Assembly: GCA_030762175.1 (NCBI GenBank)
Contig: CM060831.1
Span: 96,701,001 to 96,765,000, forward strand
DNA from: Metallyticus violacea
Taxonomy: Eukaryota > Arthropoda > Insecta > Mantodea > Metallyticidae
Reading direction: 5' to 3'
DNA length: 64,000 bases
Below the pieces are notes generated by a model. The model saw nothing but the letters and a program-made list of their open reading frames with translations. It did not search any database and was not told the origin of the DNA. A program made the position numbers and the translations under genes. This document shows, one piece after another, positions 24,980 to 34,298 of this stretch (positions are counted from its first letter, which is position 1; every line of letters begins with the position of its first letter).

Positions 24980-25264
24980 ATTTTTTGAGTAGTGTTTAAA
25001 GCCTGTTTTTAGTACTGAGGTATCACAGGCGGTGAACACTGATGATACATGAGATGAAATGATATATTGGGAAAGGATATTTTTTTAAGGAAGGAAACGT
25101 ACCATGCCCAAGTTTAGGGTACCTTCCCGGCATATGCCATTTATGAAGACTGAGGAAAACCTGAAAAAAATCCTCAGTCAGGAAGGACGGTCCTGGCGGT
25201 TCGAACCCCAGACTTCCCGCTCACAAGTCTGCACCTTAACGGCCTCGGCCATCCGTGGCGGTCT
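24980..25264 (-). repeat. SINE family B
   Basis: On the minus strand: head GGCCGAGGCCGTTAAGGTGC, B box GGTTCGAACCGCC-like, TTTTTTCAGGTTTTCCTCAG, ATGCCGGGAAG, then a 3' end matching the 10.1-kb copy (GTATCATCAGTGTTCACCGCC, CTCAGTACTAAAAACAGGC). The 91-codon ORF over this region is SINE sequence. Confidence 0.82.
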
Positions 25265-25374
25265 CAGAGAGAATGGTTTAGAGTGTGTAACTGCATGCCA
25301 GAAGCCTACAAGGCAGCTCTACACTGTATGGTTGATGCTAAGGAACCTCTTGTCCATGGTAAAAATGTTACATC

Positions 25375-25406
25375 ACTAAAGAGTATATATATATATACTC
25401 TTTAGT
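25375..25406. repeat. Perfect 32-bp palindrome with AT core
   Basis: ACTAAAGAG, then a (TA)n core, then CTCTTTAGT: the two halves are exact reverse complements. It could form a cruciform, or be a perfect hairpin expanded from a TA microsatellite. No function is implied. Confidence 0.85.
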
Positions 25407-25754
25407 TTTCTTCCTTACTTTTTTCCGATATTTTAGAAACACTTAGAAGTTCAAAGAGGAACATCTGACAAAATTATTATTTTATAATTATTCCAGCCCA
25501 TCTAGGGACCAAGTATAGCAACCAAAATGTTTATTTTTTTTTCCTACTTCTTTCTGACATTCCAACAATTTTTCATTATACCGCAATATGTTTCCCTTCT
25601 CTCTTCCTTTTCTTCCTTTCCAATACCTGGAAATCTTTATATCGACCTTCTAAACTTCGTTCTATTATATCTGCTATTAGCCCCGGCTCTTTGACATCTT
25701 TCCTTATTTCTTGGATCCACTAATTGCTATTGTTACTTACACTTACACAACATA

Positions 25755-27103
25755 CGAGGATAGGTGCAGAAGTTTCCGGTCTAACCACTTTCTAGGTGCG
25801 ATAAAGACAAAAACTATATTTCACTTTTCAATATAATTACAATTTATTGCAATACATTTCTCACATCTTTGAATTAACATTTTATAATCCCCTACTCCCA
25901 AAATAGTCAGACGTCTTGTCTGCAAAATGAGCATTAACAACATCCATCACTTCTTCGTCACACTTAAATTTTCTTCATCGAAGGTCCTTCTTGAATTTTG
26001 AGAAGAGGAAATAGTCTTTGGGAACTAGACCTGGACTGTACGGTGGATGGTAGATCTCCTTGAAGCTACATTTCTTCACAGCTTCCTTTGCAACAGGAGC
26101 TGTCTGCACAGGCGCGTTGTCCTGAAGAAGGCGCACACCACCACTCAGCTTTGCTCGCCTTTTCTCTATGATGAAAGCACGTAGTCTGTGTAGTAGGCTA
26201 ACTACTAATAGTACTTCCCATTTACTACTCCTCATAGTACTACTACAATAGTACTCCCCATTTACTGTGGTGTTCCTCTCCTGGTAGACAGTGAAGAGTA
26301 TTCCTTCACAGTCCCAAAAGATTGTGCCCATGATCTTCTTGGTTGATTGGGTGATCTTGGCCTTTAGAGGCGGTTTTTTCGCCAGGTTTAGGCCATTCCA
26401 TTGATTTTCTTTTGGACAAGGGATCATAGTAGAGGACCATAGTTGCATATTCAGTAACAATGGCTTACAGAACTTCTCTCTCGTTGCCAGTCACGGCAGA
26501 ACTCTAAAAATGCTTGACAACAGATGACTAGTTGCTGCTTTTGGACTGAGGAAAGAAGTCTAGTCACCCATTTTGCACTAAACTTATTCATGTTTAAATG
26601 TTCATGAATAATTCGAAGTACTGTTGTTTTAGAAAATCTCAACCTTGTTGCTATTTCTGAAACTTTGAGCCTCCGGTCTTCCATAGTTTCTCCTTCCAAA
26701 AGAGCGATATTTTCAAGAGTGAACACCTCCAAGGGCCGACCTGCGCGTTCTTTGTCTTCAGTGCTTTCTCGACCCACTGGAAAAAGTTTGGCCCATTCTT
26801 TTACGTAAGAACATGAGGGGGATGCTTCCCCATATACACCGTCCAATCACTGTTTAATTTCATTTGGAGTGAGAGTTTCTTTTGTGAAGAACTTAATAAC
26901 TGCTCGACATTCCTTTTTGAACGTGTCACAATCTTCTACACATGCCTTCTTTATGCAACCATATTAACAACTGAACACAGCTGAGCGGAAGTTAAAGTTA
27001 CAGCTGCAATTATTTATTTAACGGATAAATTATGACACCAGATAAGGTTTTGTGAAGGTGATAATCTTCATCGGCGAGATCGAAACTTATGGACCTACCC
27101 TCG
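25755..27103 (-). mobile_element. mariner transposon, both TIRs present, transposase broken
   Basis: The left end CGAGGATAGGTGCAGAAGTT follows a TA (25753-25754). The right end, read in reverse complement, is CGAGGGTAGGTCCATAAGTT. These give terminal inverted repeats with few mismatches around a 1349-bp element, the usual mariner size. The base pair after the right end is CA, so one TA copy has mutated. The single transposase gene runs on the minus strand and fills most of the element. A related end fragment is at 18.03 kb and a related internal fragment at 59.8-60.3 kb. Confidence 0.85.
25850..26940 (-). pseudogene. mariner (D,D34D) transposase, frameshifted
   Basis: The N-terminal HTH part lies at about 26935-26460 (ETLTPNEIKQ, a stop, then SYVKEWAKLFPVGR, KERAGRPLEV, KVSEIATRLRFSKTTVLRII). 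The catalytic part lies at about 26460-25850. The first Asp region is shifted out of frame but PKENQWNGLN and PPLKAK remain. The second Asp is in LLQDNAPVQT and the third in LVPKDYFLFSKF. Exactly 34 residues separate these two Asp, the D34D spacing that defines mariner. The C-terminus continues past 25975 after a stop or frame change. At least one in-frame stop and one frameshift make it inactive. It catalyses cut-and-paste transposition when intact. Confidence 0.85.
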
Positions 27104-27109
27104 CATGTT

Positions 27110-28080
27110 AGAAAATTCATTCTGTGATTGCTTTATTTCCATGTTCATTAAGTGACCGAAAAATCGAACTCTCTTTTTCTGATCGTATCTGATATTTCTT
27201 CCCTTTCTTAATTCTTATATAGTCTTCTATCTTTCCGCGCTGAACTCTCCCATCTCTGTTTTCATTGGTCCCAAACATTTCTTCAGAATCTTCTTTTCAA
27301 TCGTCTCTAACTCTCTGTTTCTCCTAATTTCATGGAGAACATATATTATGTAGTAGAGACATTATGGTTTAATTATCGTGTTATAGAGTCTAATCTTAGT
27401 TTTACTTTGGAGAGTTTCTTATGATAGGTATCTTTAATTAACTGATATGCCAATTCCATATTTCTCACTCTTGCTTTGTATACTTACTTAACTAGTCATT
27501 TGATTTGAATTATCTCACCGAGGTTTTTAAATTTGTCAACATTGTTTATTTTTTCTTACTTTGTTTTTAACATTTTAGATGAGTGTTTAATGTTGGTCAT
27601 GAATTAGGAATTTTCAAATGATATTTGAGCCCTCGTTTCCTGAGTTCTTTCTTTCAGAACATTTATTTGTTCTGCTGCTAGTAACTATATTTTCGGAAAA
27701 GATTTAGCGAAGGCCAGGTAGAAAATATCGACCCCCGTTGATTTTGAATCCCCTAGTCTAATCTTTCTTGAAAATTTCCTTCCCCACACTTTTATTGCCT
27801 TTTCTTGGACGCATTTAAATAGAAAAGGAGAGAGTCCACTTCCTTGTCTTATATCTGTTTTAATTTGGAATTCCCTTGAAATCTCGCCCATGAATTTCAC
27901 GTTGTATTTGTGAGAGTTTATCTGGTTATGTAAGTTGTATTCAGTCAAGCCTGAATTCTTATAGCATGTTAACAACGGGGGCTCTATCTACTGCACTATA
28001 TGCTTTCTTGAAATCATCCAAGACCATCTGTTTTTTTTTTTGTCGTCATTATTCTGTCATTTTGTCGTCATAATCTGTTT
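27110..28080 (-). pseudogene. Non-LTR retrotransposon reverse transcriptase remnant
   Basis: Minus-strand reading gives FKKAYSAVDRAPV (RT motif A, about 27990), then VKFMGEISREF, IKTDIRQGSGLSPFLF (motif B, about 27850) and a motif C-D region with a worn LAFAKSF in place of LAFADDF. It ends in thumb-like text (ETIEKKILKKC, RVRFFGHLMNM near 27150). Intervening stops are frequent. The upstream endonuclease and everything beyond about 28080 are missing, so it is 5'-truncated. The exact clade cannot be told by eye; it differs from the element at 28.8-34.7 kb. Confidence 0.7.
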
Positions 28081-28771
28081 TCAGATTATGTCTGCTCTAA
28101 GCATGATCTGTCTGGTCTCTAAACCTGTACTGGGGAACTACAATAACTAATTAACTGTAATTTGCTTAAAAAAGTACACAACACTGGTGGAAAAAGATAT
28201 GTGAAAAACGGAATAATAATTTAGCGCACAAGAATAAAAGAAGTAGAAAAATACGTATATCAGCAATAACGCACTATTTATTTACATGATGCAAACTTTA
28301 AATTACAAAGGCAAATATAGTGAATCGTTAAAGATTTGGCTCATTCAACTTGCTCCACTCCTGGGAGCAAATCACAAATACCATATCCGTGCATTGTAAT
28401 GCAAATAACGGATTAAAATCTTCTCAAATGTATATTGACTTAACAGTTTGTCTTAGCAACGCACATTCCTTAACATAACATTATAAAATGAGCCTAGAAC
28501 CAAACTGATAATTAAGTAAAACTTTTACAATTAAACGATTGCTAATACATAATTCCTGGGTCACTGGATAGACACAGTGAAGAAGCCCTCAGCAATTATT
28601 TCTAGTTGTAAGGTCGAAAAACACTCATTTCCTACAGCTTCCTTGCTGCATCTTTAACAGAAAGGCAGGTAGGAGAATCTGGTGGACTGACTGTGCTGCA
28701 TAGCCAGCAACCCTTAATCTGGTACCATAATTTTCATTCGAACGAATAGGCAAGCAAACAGAATCAGCCTA
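28081..28771. other. Spacer before the retrotransposon
   Basis: AT-rich; nothing recognised. It is the pre-insertion host sequence on the 3' side of the retrotransposon. Confidence 0.5.
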
Positions 28772-28783
28772 TGCATTGGGAAG
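28772..28783 (+). repeat. Target-site duplication, left copy
   Basis: TGCATTGGGAAG, identical to 34741-34752. It marks the 3' junction of the minus-strand retrotransposon. Confidence 0.9.
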
Positions 28784-28883
28784 ATTGATTGATTATTGCT
28801 TAAGGGCGCAAAACTGCTATGGTCATTAGCGCCCAAACACATCAGGTACTATGTCAGAAATAAAAATAAATAAACAAAGAACG

Positions 28884-29275
28884 CAAATCCTGCGCATAAT
28901 GAACGGACAGTAGTACTTGTGCAATAAAAATTATACCCAAAAACAAATAACAAGGGTATAAGGAGCCACAAACATTAAAGTGTTACTAAAATACAGCCGC
29001 AAGTGCGGAAAAACACAACAGTCCTGTAATGGACTAAAATCGTGCCGATAAAATCCCAAAGCAAACACAAGGCAATAAACAAAGAACGGTAGCAAAATTA
29101 TTCAGCAAAAGCTGAAAACAAACCAGTCTTATAATTGATTAAAATGGTAACAATAAAACCCCTAAACAAATAACAAGGGTAATGTGCAAAACAACAATTA
29201 AAGACTAGTTAACACGATTCAGCAAAAGCTGAAAAAACAACAGTCTTAAAAGAGTCAAAAAATGCCGTCAATGGT
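28884..29275 (-). repeat. Imperfect tandem repeats in the retrotransposon 3' UTR
   Basis: About four diverged units of 109-117 bp. Recognisable anchors are CAGCCGC at 28994, CAGCAAAAGCTG at 29103 and CAGCAAAAGCTG at 29220, each followed by AAAACA, CAGTC(T/C)T and an AAATAACAAGGGTA-like part. CAGCAAAAGCTG is a small hairpin. The location fits a 3'-UTR structure recognised by the element's RT (inference). Confidence 0.7.
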
Positions 29276-29288
29276 AAAAGATAAAATC

Positions 29289-30239
29289 TCACACCTTGCT
29301 CCAAAAACCACAAATACGGATAAAACGGAGCACACGCTCAACAGCAACCACATCATCTGCAAGTAACTCCTCAATAGAGGAGGGCAAACCTAGGCTATTT
29401 CTAAAAGCTGTCAGATGAAGACAATCAATTAAAATGTGACACACTGTAAAGGGGTGGTCACAGTGAGGGCAAACTGGAGCGGGTTGACCATTAAAAAGGT
29501 GAGAGTGACTAAAACGGCAATGCCCAATTCTAAGACGAGCTAAAATTACTTCTTCGCGACGAACAGCGCGAGAAGAAGTCGACCAGTTAAAAGGGGCGGA
29601 TTTACATTCACGGAGCTTATTATTTGGGAGTAATTCCCACTCCTCGCGCCAGCGCGAAAAAATGGCTCTACGTAATGAATGTATAAAATCCCCGAAATAA
29701 AAACGCTGCTCGTACTCAGCAGGGTCTAAAAGAGCGGATTTTGCTGCAACATCTGCGGCCTCATTATCTGGGAGTCCGACGTGTCCAGGCACCCATAGCA
29801 GTGTTACCCTGACGCCAGCGTCGTAAAGGGTTAAAACTGCATTCTGGACCATCTGCACAAGAGGGTGAGTGTTGTACAGACTTCTAAAACTTAAAATTGC
29901 ACTCAAAGAGTCGGAACATATAACACTTTTCCCTAGCCCCTGATCATAAATAAATAAAACCGCCCGAAAGATAGCATAAAGCTCCGCCATAAAAATAGAT
30001 GTTGCAACGTCAAGACCATACGTAAAACTTGCCCCATTAAAAACAAAAGCACATCCTACACCTGTGTCACATTTAGAGCCGTCAGTATAGATAAAATTCC
30101 AGCCATTAAAAGAGGATTTGATCTCGCTAAAGGAACAACGAATAATATGTGCTGCGGTCGAAGATTTCGGACAGGACGTAAGCCCGAGATGAACGGGGGC
30201 CTCTGCTAAAATCCAGGGGGGGAGAAGAAGTTTCCCCGG
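29289..30239 (-). CDS. Retrotransposon ORF2, RNase H part, separated by a frameshift
   Basis: The frame is open from about 30239 to the stop at 29289; a TAG lies just upstream at 30240-30242. It gives PPWILAEAPVHLG, a linker, then the RNase H domain with all four acidic residues: D in YTDGS (30081-30083), E in MAELYAIF, D in CSDSLSA and D in DNEAADVAAK, as well as the WVPGHVG motif. A C-terminal CPHCDHPF...CHILIDC zinc-like motif follows, usual in elements of this type. The protein would remove RNA from the cDNA hybrid. There is no good start codon of its own, so it belongs to ORF2 and was split by the indel at 30216-30222. The ATG at 29990 lies inside the RNase H domain and is not a real start. 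Confidence 0.9.
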   Translation of the reverse strand, partial: PGKLLLPPWILAEAPVHLGLTSCPKSSTAAHIIRCSFSEIKSSFNGWNFIYTDGSKCDTGVGCAFVFNGASFTYGLDVATSIFMAELYAIFRAVLFIYDQGLGKSVICSDSLSAILSFRSLYNTHPLVQMVQNAVLTLYDAGVRVTLLWVPGHVGLPDNEAADVAAKSALLDPAEYEQRFYFGDFIHSLRRAIFSRWREEWELLPNNKLRECKSAPFNWSTSSRAVRREEVILARLRIGHCRFSHSHLFNGQPAPVCPHCDHPFTVCHILIDCLHLTAFRNSLGLPSSIEELLADDVVAVERVLRFIRICGFWSKV

Positions 30240-32979
30240 CTAAGAAAAAAGCAGGTAACTCAATGTCCAACGTCCGTAAAATCTCCCGAAAACGAAAGCC
30301 AGGGGGCTTAGGAGTAAAAGACCGAGCAGCATAAAAACGATCAAAAGACACATGAAAAAACGGCCCATTCGTGGGATGACGAGGTTGCGCAGCTAAGCGA
30401 CAACCGTACGCGGCCAGTAAAACATCCCTACGATAAAACAACGGAGGTTCTCCAGACTCCGCACATAAACTCAGCACAGGACTGGTGGGGAATGCCCCAA
30501 TGGCGACACGGATATCTCGGTGATGAATCGGGTTCAGGCGGCGCAGAACAGAAGGCCGCGCAGAGCCATACACCACACAGCCATAATCCAGTTTCGATCG
30601 GATAAGAGATCGGTAAAAACGTAAAAGTATAGTCCGGTCAGCTCCCCAAGATGTGCCACATAAAACACGTAAAATGCAAAGAGAACGATCACACTTGCCT
30701 TTTAGTTGCGCTATATGCGATGACCAGCATAATTTCCTATCGAACACCAAGCCAAGGAACCTAACTTCGTCTGCGAAATAAAGTGCGTCTGGGCCAAGAT
30801 GGAGCGAAGGTGGATGATACTCCTTGTGGCGCCAGAAGTTCATGCAGACGGTCTTCTCTGCGGAGAAACGGAACCCGTGAGAGACACTCCAAGCGTGAAG
30901 GCGGTCGAGACAGCATTGGAGGCGGCGTTCCAAGAGACAGGTTCTCCGAGAGGAAAGATAGATGGCAAAATCGTCCACAAATAACGACGATTGTATTCCT
31001 GGCGGTAAACACTCGGTGATAGAGTTAATCGCAATGGCAAATAGTGTGCAACTAAGTACCGAGCCCTGAGGTACGCCGTTCTCTTGAATAAAATTAGATG
31101 ATAAAACTGATCCCACGCGAACATTAAAAACCCGGTCCTTCATAAAGTCCTGAATAAAAACAGACATACGCCCACGTATGATCCAATCGTGAAGCGTTCG
31201 GAGGATACCGCCTCTCCAGCAAGTATCGTACGCTTTCTCCAGATCGAAAAATACAGCAACCGTTTGGCACTTGCGCACAAAACCGTCCATTAGATGGGTA
31301 GTTAAAGACACCAGGTGGTCGACTGAGGAACGATGATGCCGGAAACCACACTGGGCGTTCGTTAATAATTGCCTCGACTCTAACCACCACATGAGCCTTC
31401 CGTTAATCATGCGTTCCATCACCTTGCAAACGCAGCTGGTGAGGGAAATCGGACGGTAACTGGAAGGAAGATGTGGGTCCTTTCCAGGCTTAGGTATCGG
31501 AATGACGGTGGCCAATCGCCAAGCGTTGGGAAATGTGCCATAACACCAAATAAAATTAAAAATTCGTAATAAAAAGGCTTTGCCTCCTGCTGGTAAATGC
31601 TGCAACATGGCAACATGAATGTCATCTGGCCCCGGTGCGCAATGTCGAGAGGTAGAAAGGGCATGCTCCAGTTCCCTGATGGTAAAAGGAACGTTGTAGC
31701 TCTCCTGATGGTCGGAGGCAAACGAGAAACCTTTCCTCTCAACCTGCTCCCTTAATGCGCGAAATGTAGCCGGGTAATTGGCGGAACTAGAAACATCAGC
31801 GAAGGTTCGCCCTAAAACATTGGCGACGTCAGTCGGAGTGGTGAGCACTCGATTTAAAATCCTAAGACCGGGTATAGGTGTAAACCTTGGTTTGCCAGCA
31901 ACGCGGCGTAGCCGTTCCCAAACTACGGATGAAGGCGTTGTGCGGTTAAAAGAAGAGGTAAAAGAAATCCAAGAAGCCTTTTTGCTATCCTTAATGACTC
32001 GGTGGCATTTGGCGCGAAGTTGTTTGTAGCAGATCATATTTGCTGAAGAAGGGTGGCGACGAAAAACTCGGAGAGCACCTCGGCGTGCACGCAATGCATC
32101 CCGGCATTCATCGTTCCACCAAGGAACCGGTAAGCGTCTGGGGTGACAAGACGACCGGGGAATAGCCTTATCTGCGGCTGTTATGATGACCGTACGGAGG
32201 TGCTCGATCGCGATGTCGATAGATGGAAATTCACACCCTGAAAATTCGGCCAAAGATCGATAGATAGTCCAATTCGCCGTATCAATGAGCCATTTTGGCG
32301 TACGCTGTGAATGTGCGTTCGGAGAGAGTACATGGATCTGACACGGAAAGTGGTCACTGGAATATGAGTCGGAGATGACGTTCCAGGTGAAATGTACAGC
32401 AAGTGAGGCAGAACAGATGGATAAGTCCAAGTGCGAAAAGCTGTGAGTGCTGTCAGAAAGAAAAGTAGGTTGACCAGTATTGAGAAGTATAAGATTGTGA
32501 TTCAGCAAAAAGTCAGCTAAGAGGTTACCTCTTGCACACTCCGTGGTGGAACCCCATAGGGGGTGGTGTGCATTGAAATCCCCCAAAAGAAGAACAGGGG
32601 GTGGTAGCTGAGACAAAAGATCGTCCAGGTCAACTGTGGTGATGGTGCCGGACGGAGGTAAATAAACATTGCAGACAGAAAAACTAAGGCCAGAAAAGTG
32701 AACTGTAGCTGCAGCAACTTGTAAAGGAGTCTGGAGCTGTAGTGAGGTGCTGTACACGTCGTTTCGAATTAAAAGTAAAACTCCGCCGTGAGCGGGAGTG
32801 CCATCTTCGGGAGGGAGATCAAATCTCACCGAAGAGTAACCGCGTAAATTAAAAGAATCTCTTGGGCGAAGCTTGGTCTCTTGGAGACACACAAGCAAAG
32901 GGTCAGTAGAACGTAAAATTAATTCCAGGTCAGGTCTTCGACTACGGAGACCACGCACATTCCACGAAAGGATAGCCAT
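30127..32979 (-). CDS. Retrotransposon ORF2: AP endonuclease and reverse transcriptase
   Basis: A 950-residue frame that performs target nicking and target-primed reverse transcription. Residues 1-225 are an APE-type endonuclease: NVRGL (N7), LQETK (E34), GDFN (D134, N136), SHLDLS (D185) and SSDH (D209, H210). Residues about 440-720 are the reverse transcriptase: PIPKPGKD and SSYRPISLTS, motif A FFDLEKAYD (D579), motif B GVPQGS (635-640), motif C LFVDDF (D669, D670; Val where Ala is common), then FLGLVFDRKLCW. A thumb/connection follows. From about residue 920 the frame leaves the family pattern: after SSPP it reads nonsense to a stop at 30127. The alternative frame continues as PPWILAEAPVHLG into RNase H. 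The cause is a one-base indel in the seven-base homopolymer at 30216-30222. Confidence 0.95.
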   Translation of the reverse strand: MAILSWNVRGLRSRRPDLELILRSTDPLLVCLQETKLRPRDSFNLRGYSSVRFDLPPEDGTPAHGGVLLLIRNDVYSTSLQLQTPLQVAAATVHFSGLSFSVCNVYLPPSGTITTVDLDDLLSQLPPPVLLLGDFNAHHPLWGSTTECARGNLLADFLLNHNLILLNTGQPTFLSDSTHSFSHLDLSICSASLAVHFTWNVISDSYSSDHFPCQIHVLSPNAHSQRTPKWLIDTANWTIYRSLAEFSGCEFPSIDIAIEHLRTVIITAADKAIPRSSCHPRRLPVPWWNDECRDALRARRGALRVFRRHPSSANMICYKQLRAKCHRVIKDSKKASWISFTSSFNRTTPSSVVWERLRRVAGKPRFTPIPGLRILNRVLTTPTDVANVLGRTFADVSSSANYPATFRALREQVERKGFSFASDHQESYNVPFTIRELEHALSTSRHCAPGPDDIHVAMLQHLPAGGKAFLLRIFNFIWCYGTFPNAWRLATVIPIPKPGKDPHLPSSYRPISLTSCVCKVMERMINGRLMWWLESRQLLTNAQCGFRHHRSSVDHLVSLTTHLMDGFVRKCQTVAVFFDLEKAYDTCWRGGILRTLHDWIIRGRMSVFIQDFMKDRVFNVRVGSVLSSNFIQENGVPQGSVLSCTLFAIAINSITECLPPGIQSSLFVDDFAIYLSSRRTCLLERRLQCCLDRLHAWSVSHGFRFSAEKTVCMNFWRHKEYHPPSLHLGPDALYFADEVRFLGLVFDRKLCWSSHIAQLKGKCDRSLCILRVLCGTSWGADRTILLRFYRSLIRSKLDYGCVVYGSARPSVLRRLNPIHHRDIRVAIGAFPTSPVLSLCAESGEPPLFYRRDVLLAAYGCRLAAQPRHPTNGPFFHVSFDRFYAARSFTPKPPGFRFREILRTLDIELPAFFLAGETSSPPLDFSRGPRSSRAYVLSEIFDRSTYYSLFL

Positions 32980-33017
32980 TGTTAAAATTAGATAAAAGAA
33001 GCTAAAAATTTACCACC

Positions 33018-34298
33018 TTACTTTTTGGACGGAGCGGGGCGAAACAAACGTCCTTTTTTCAGTCGCGTGGGACTCGGTGGTTTTGAAGGAGCAGGCACAT
33101 CCTGCTCCATCACATCCTCAGAGGGAGGGCTCTCCCGCTGAGAAGCATCCGCCGATTCCAACGCCTGGAATCGGTTGGATGTGGGTATAGGCGGCGACGG
33201 CGACCGCCTAGCGGGTTTGCTCCCATCATGGGAGCGTGACCTCCGAGGAGGAGAAGGGCTCTTTTTATTCTCTACCTGAGTTGACGACTTTAAAAAATCC
33301 GTTCGTGTAAAACTCGTCCTGAACTTGATATCAGGGGCATTAAAAACAACCGCTTTGGGCTTCACGGTAGAGCGCTTTGGAGAACTAGGAGTAGTTTGGA
33401 CCCGTGTAAAAACAAGATCGCAGGTCTGCGTACTGCTATCGCACTTCTTGGGCGTAAAAGAAGCTGCTGCGCTGTAGGTGCCGGTCTTAGGCACGACAGG
33501 TTGGCGAGACTGGAATCGCTTCCGGGCTTCAGTAAAGGAGAGTTTTTCCTTCACCCGGATCTCCTGGATACAGCGCTCCTCTCGAAAACGAGGGCAATCG
33601 CGGGACGAGGCTGGATGGTCACCGCGGCAGTTGACGCAGACAGGAGCGGATGGGCATGCTCCCTCGTGACTTGATTGACCGCAGGTTGCACAGATGGATA
33701 CGGCAGTTTTACATGATATGCGAGTGTGTCCAAAACGCTGACACTGGAAACATCGCAACGGGCTCGGGATATACGGGCGCACTTCTATCACCTCGTAGCC
33801 CGCCTTTATCTTCTGCGGCAATTCGGCCCTGTCGAATGTGAGGAAAAGAGTCCGGGTCGACTGTAATTCCCTCTCTTTCCTTGCCTGTACACGATATACT
33901 GAGGTGACCCCTTGGTCTTCCAGACAGCTCTGGATTTCCGGGTCGGACATTCCGTCTAGAACATTCGTGGTAACAACTCCTCGCGACGAATTCATGGTCT
34001 TATGTTTCTCGACACGGACGGGATATCCGTGGAGTAGCGTCGCCTTGAGCAACGAGTTGCTTTGAGACAGGCCAAGTGTCTCCACCAAAAGTGATCCGTT
34101 GCGTAGACGGGTACAGGACTTAACGGGTCCAGCTATGGCATCAATGCCCTTCTGAATTTTAAATGGATTTACGGTCGTAAACGACTGACTCTCTTCAGTT
34201 CGACTAATGACCAAGTATTGAGGGAAAGACTTCTCGCATACTTCTTTTACGTCAACTCTTTTACGTTTAAAATGTAAAGGATTATTTTCCAGTACCAT
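33018..34298 (-). CDS. Retrotransposon ORF1, gag-like nucleic-acid-binding protein
   Basis: A 426-residue open frame and the first ORF of the element. In I-type elements this protein coats the RNA and carries it to the target. Residues 1-180 have no motif I can name beyond a possible RRM-like or PRE/C2HC-type fold (inference). Three zinc knuckles follow: CFQCQRFGHTRISC (C183-C186-H191-C196), CATCGQSSHEGAC (C203-C206-H211-C215) and CVNCRGDHPASSRDC (C221-C224-H228-C235). The C-terminal third is basic and rich in Ser/Pro (SPPRRSRS, RRSPSPP), likely disordered and RNA-binding. The start MVLENNPLHF is the first ATG in a long frame after a roughly 440-bp leader. The stop is 38 bp before the ORF2 ATG, which is in a different frame, so ORF2 probably needs reinitiation. 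It appears intact. Confidence 0.92.
   Translation of the reverse strand: MVLENNPLHFKRKRVDVKEVCEKSFPQYLVISRTEESQSFTTVNPFKIQKGIDAIAGPVKSCTRLRNGSLLVETLGLSQSNSLLKATLLHGYPVRVEKHKTMNSSRGVVTTNVLDGMSDPEIQSCLEDQGVTSVYRVQARKERELQSTRTLFLTFDRAELPQKIKAGYEVIEVRPYIPSPLRCFQCQRFGHTRISCKTAVSICATCGQSSHEGACPSAPVCVNCRGDHPASSRDCPRFREERCIQEIRVKEKLSFTEARKRFQSRQPVVPKTGTYSAAASFTPKKCDSSTQTCDLVFTRVQTTPSSPKRSTVKPKAVVFNAPDIKFRTSFTRTDFLKSSTQVENKKSPSPPRRSRSHDGSKPARRSPSPPIPTSNRFQALESADASQRESPPSEDVMEQDVPAPSKPPSPTRLKKGRLFRPAPSKK

Noticed and set aside
30761..32717. Multiple 60-110 codon ORFs on both strands inside the retrotransposon
   Set aside because: They are alternative-frame shadows of the EN-RT ORF, caused by its high G+C.
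33396..34065. Plus-strand ORFs opposite ORF1
   Set aside because: Shadows of the gag-like ORF; no motif of their own.
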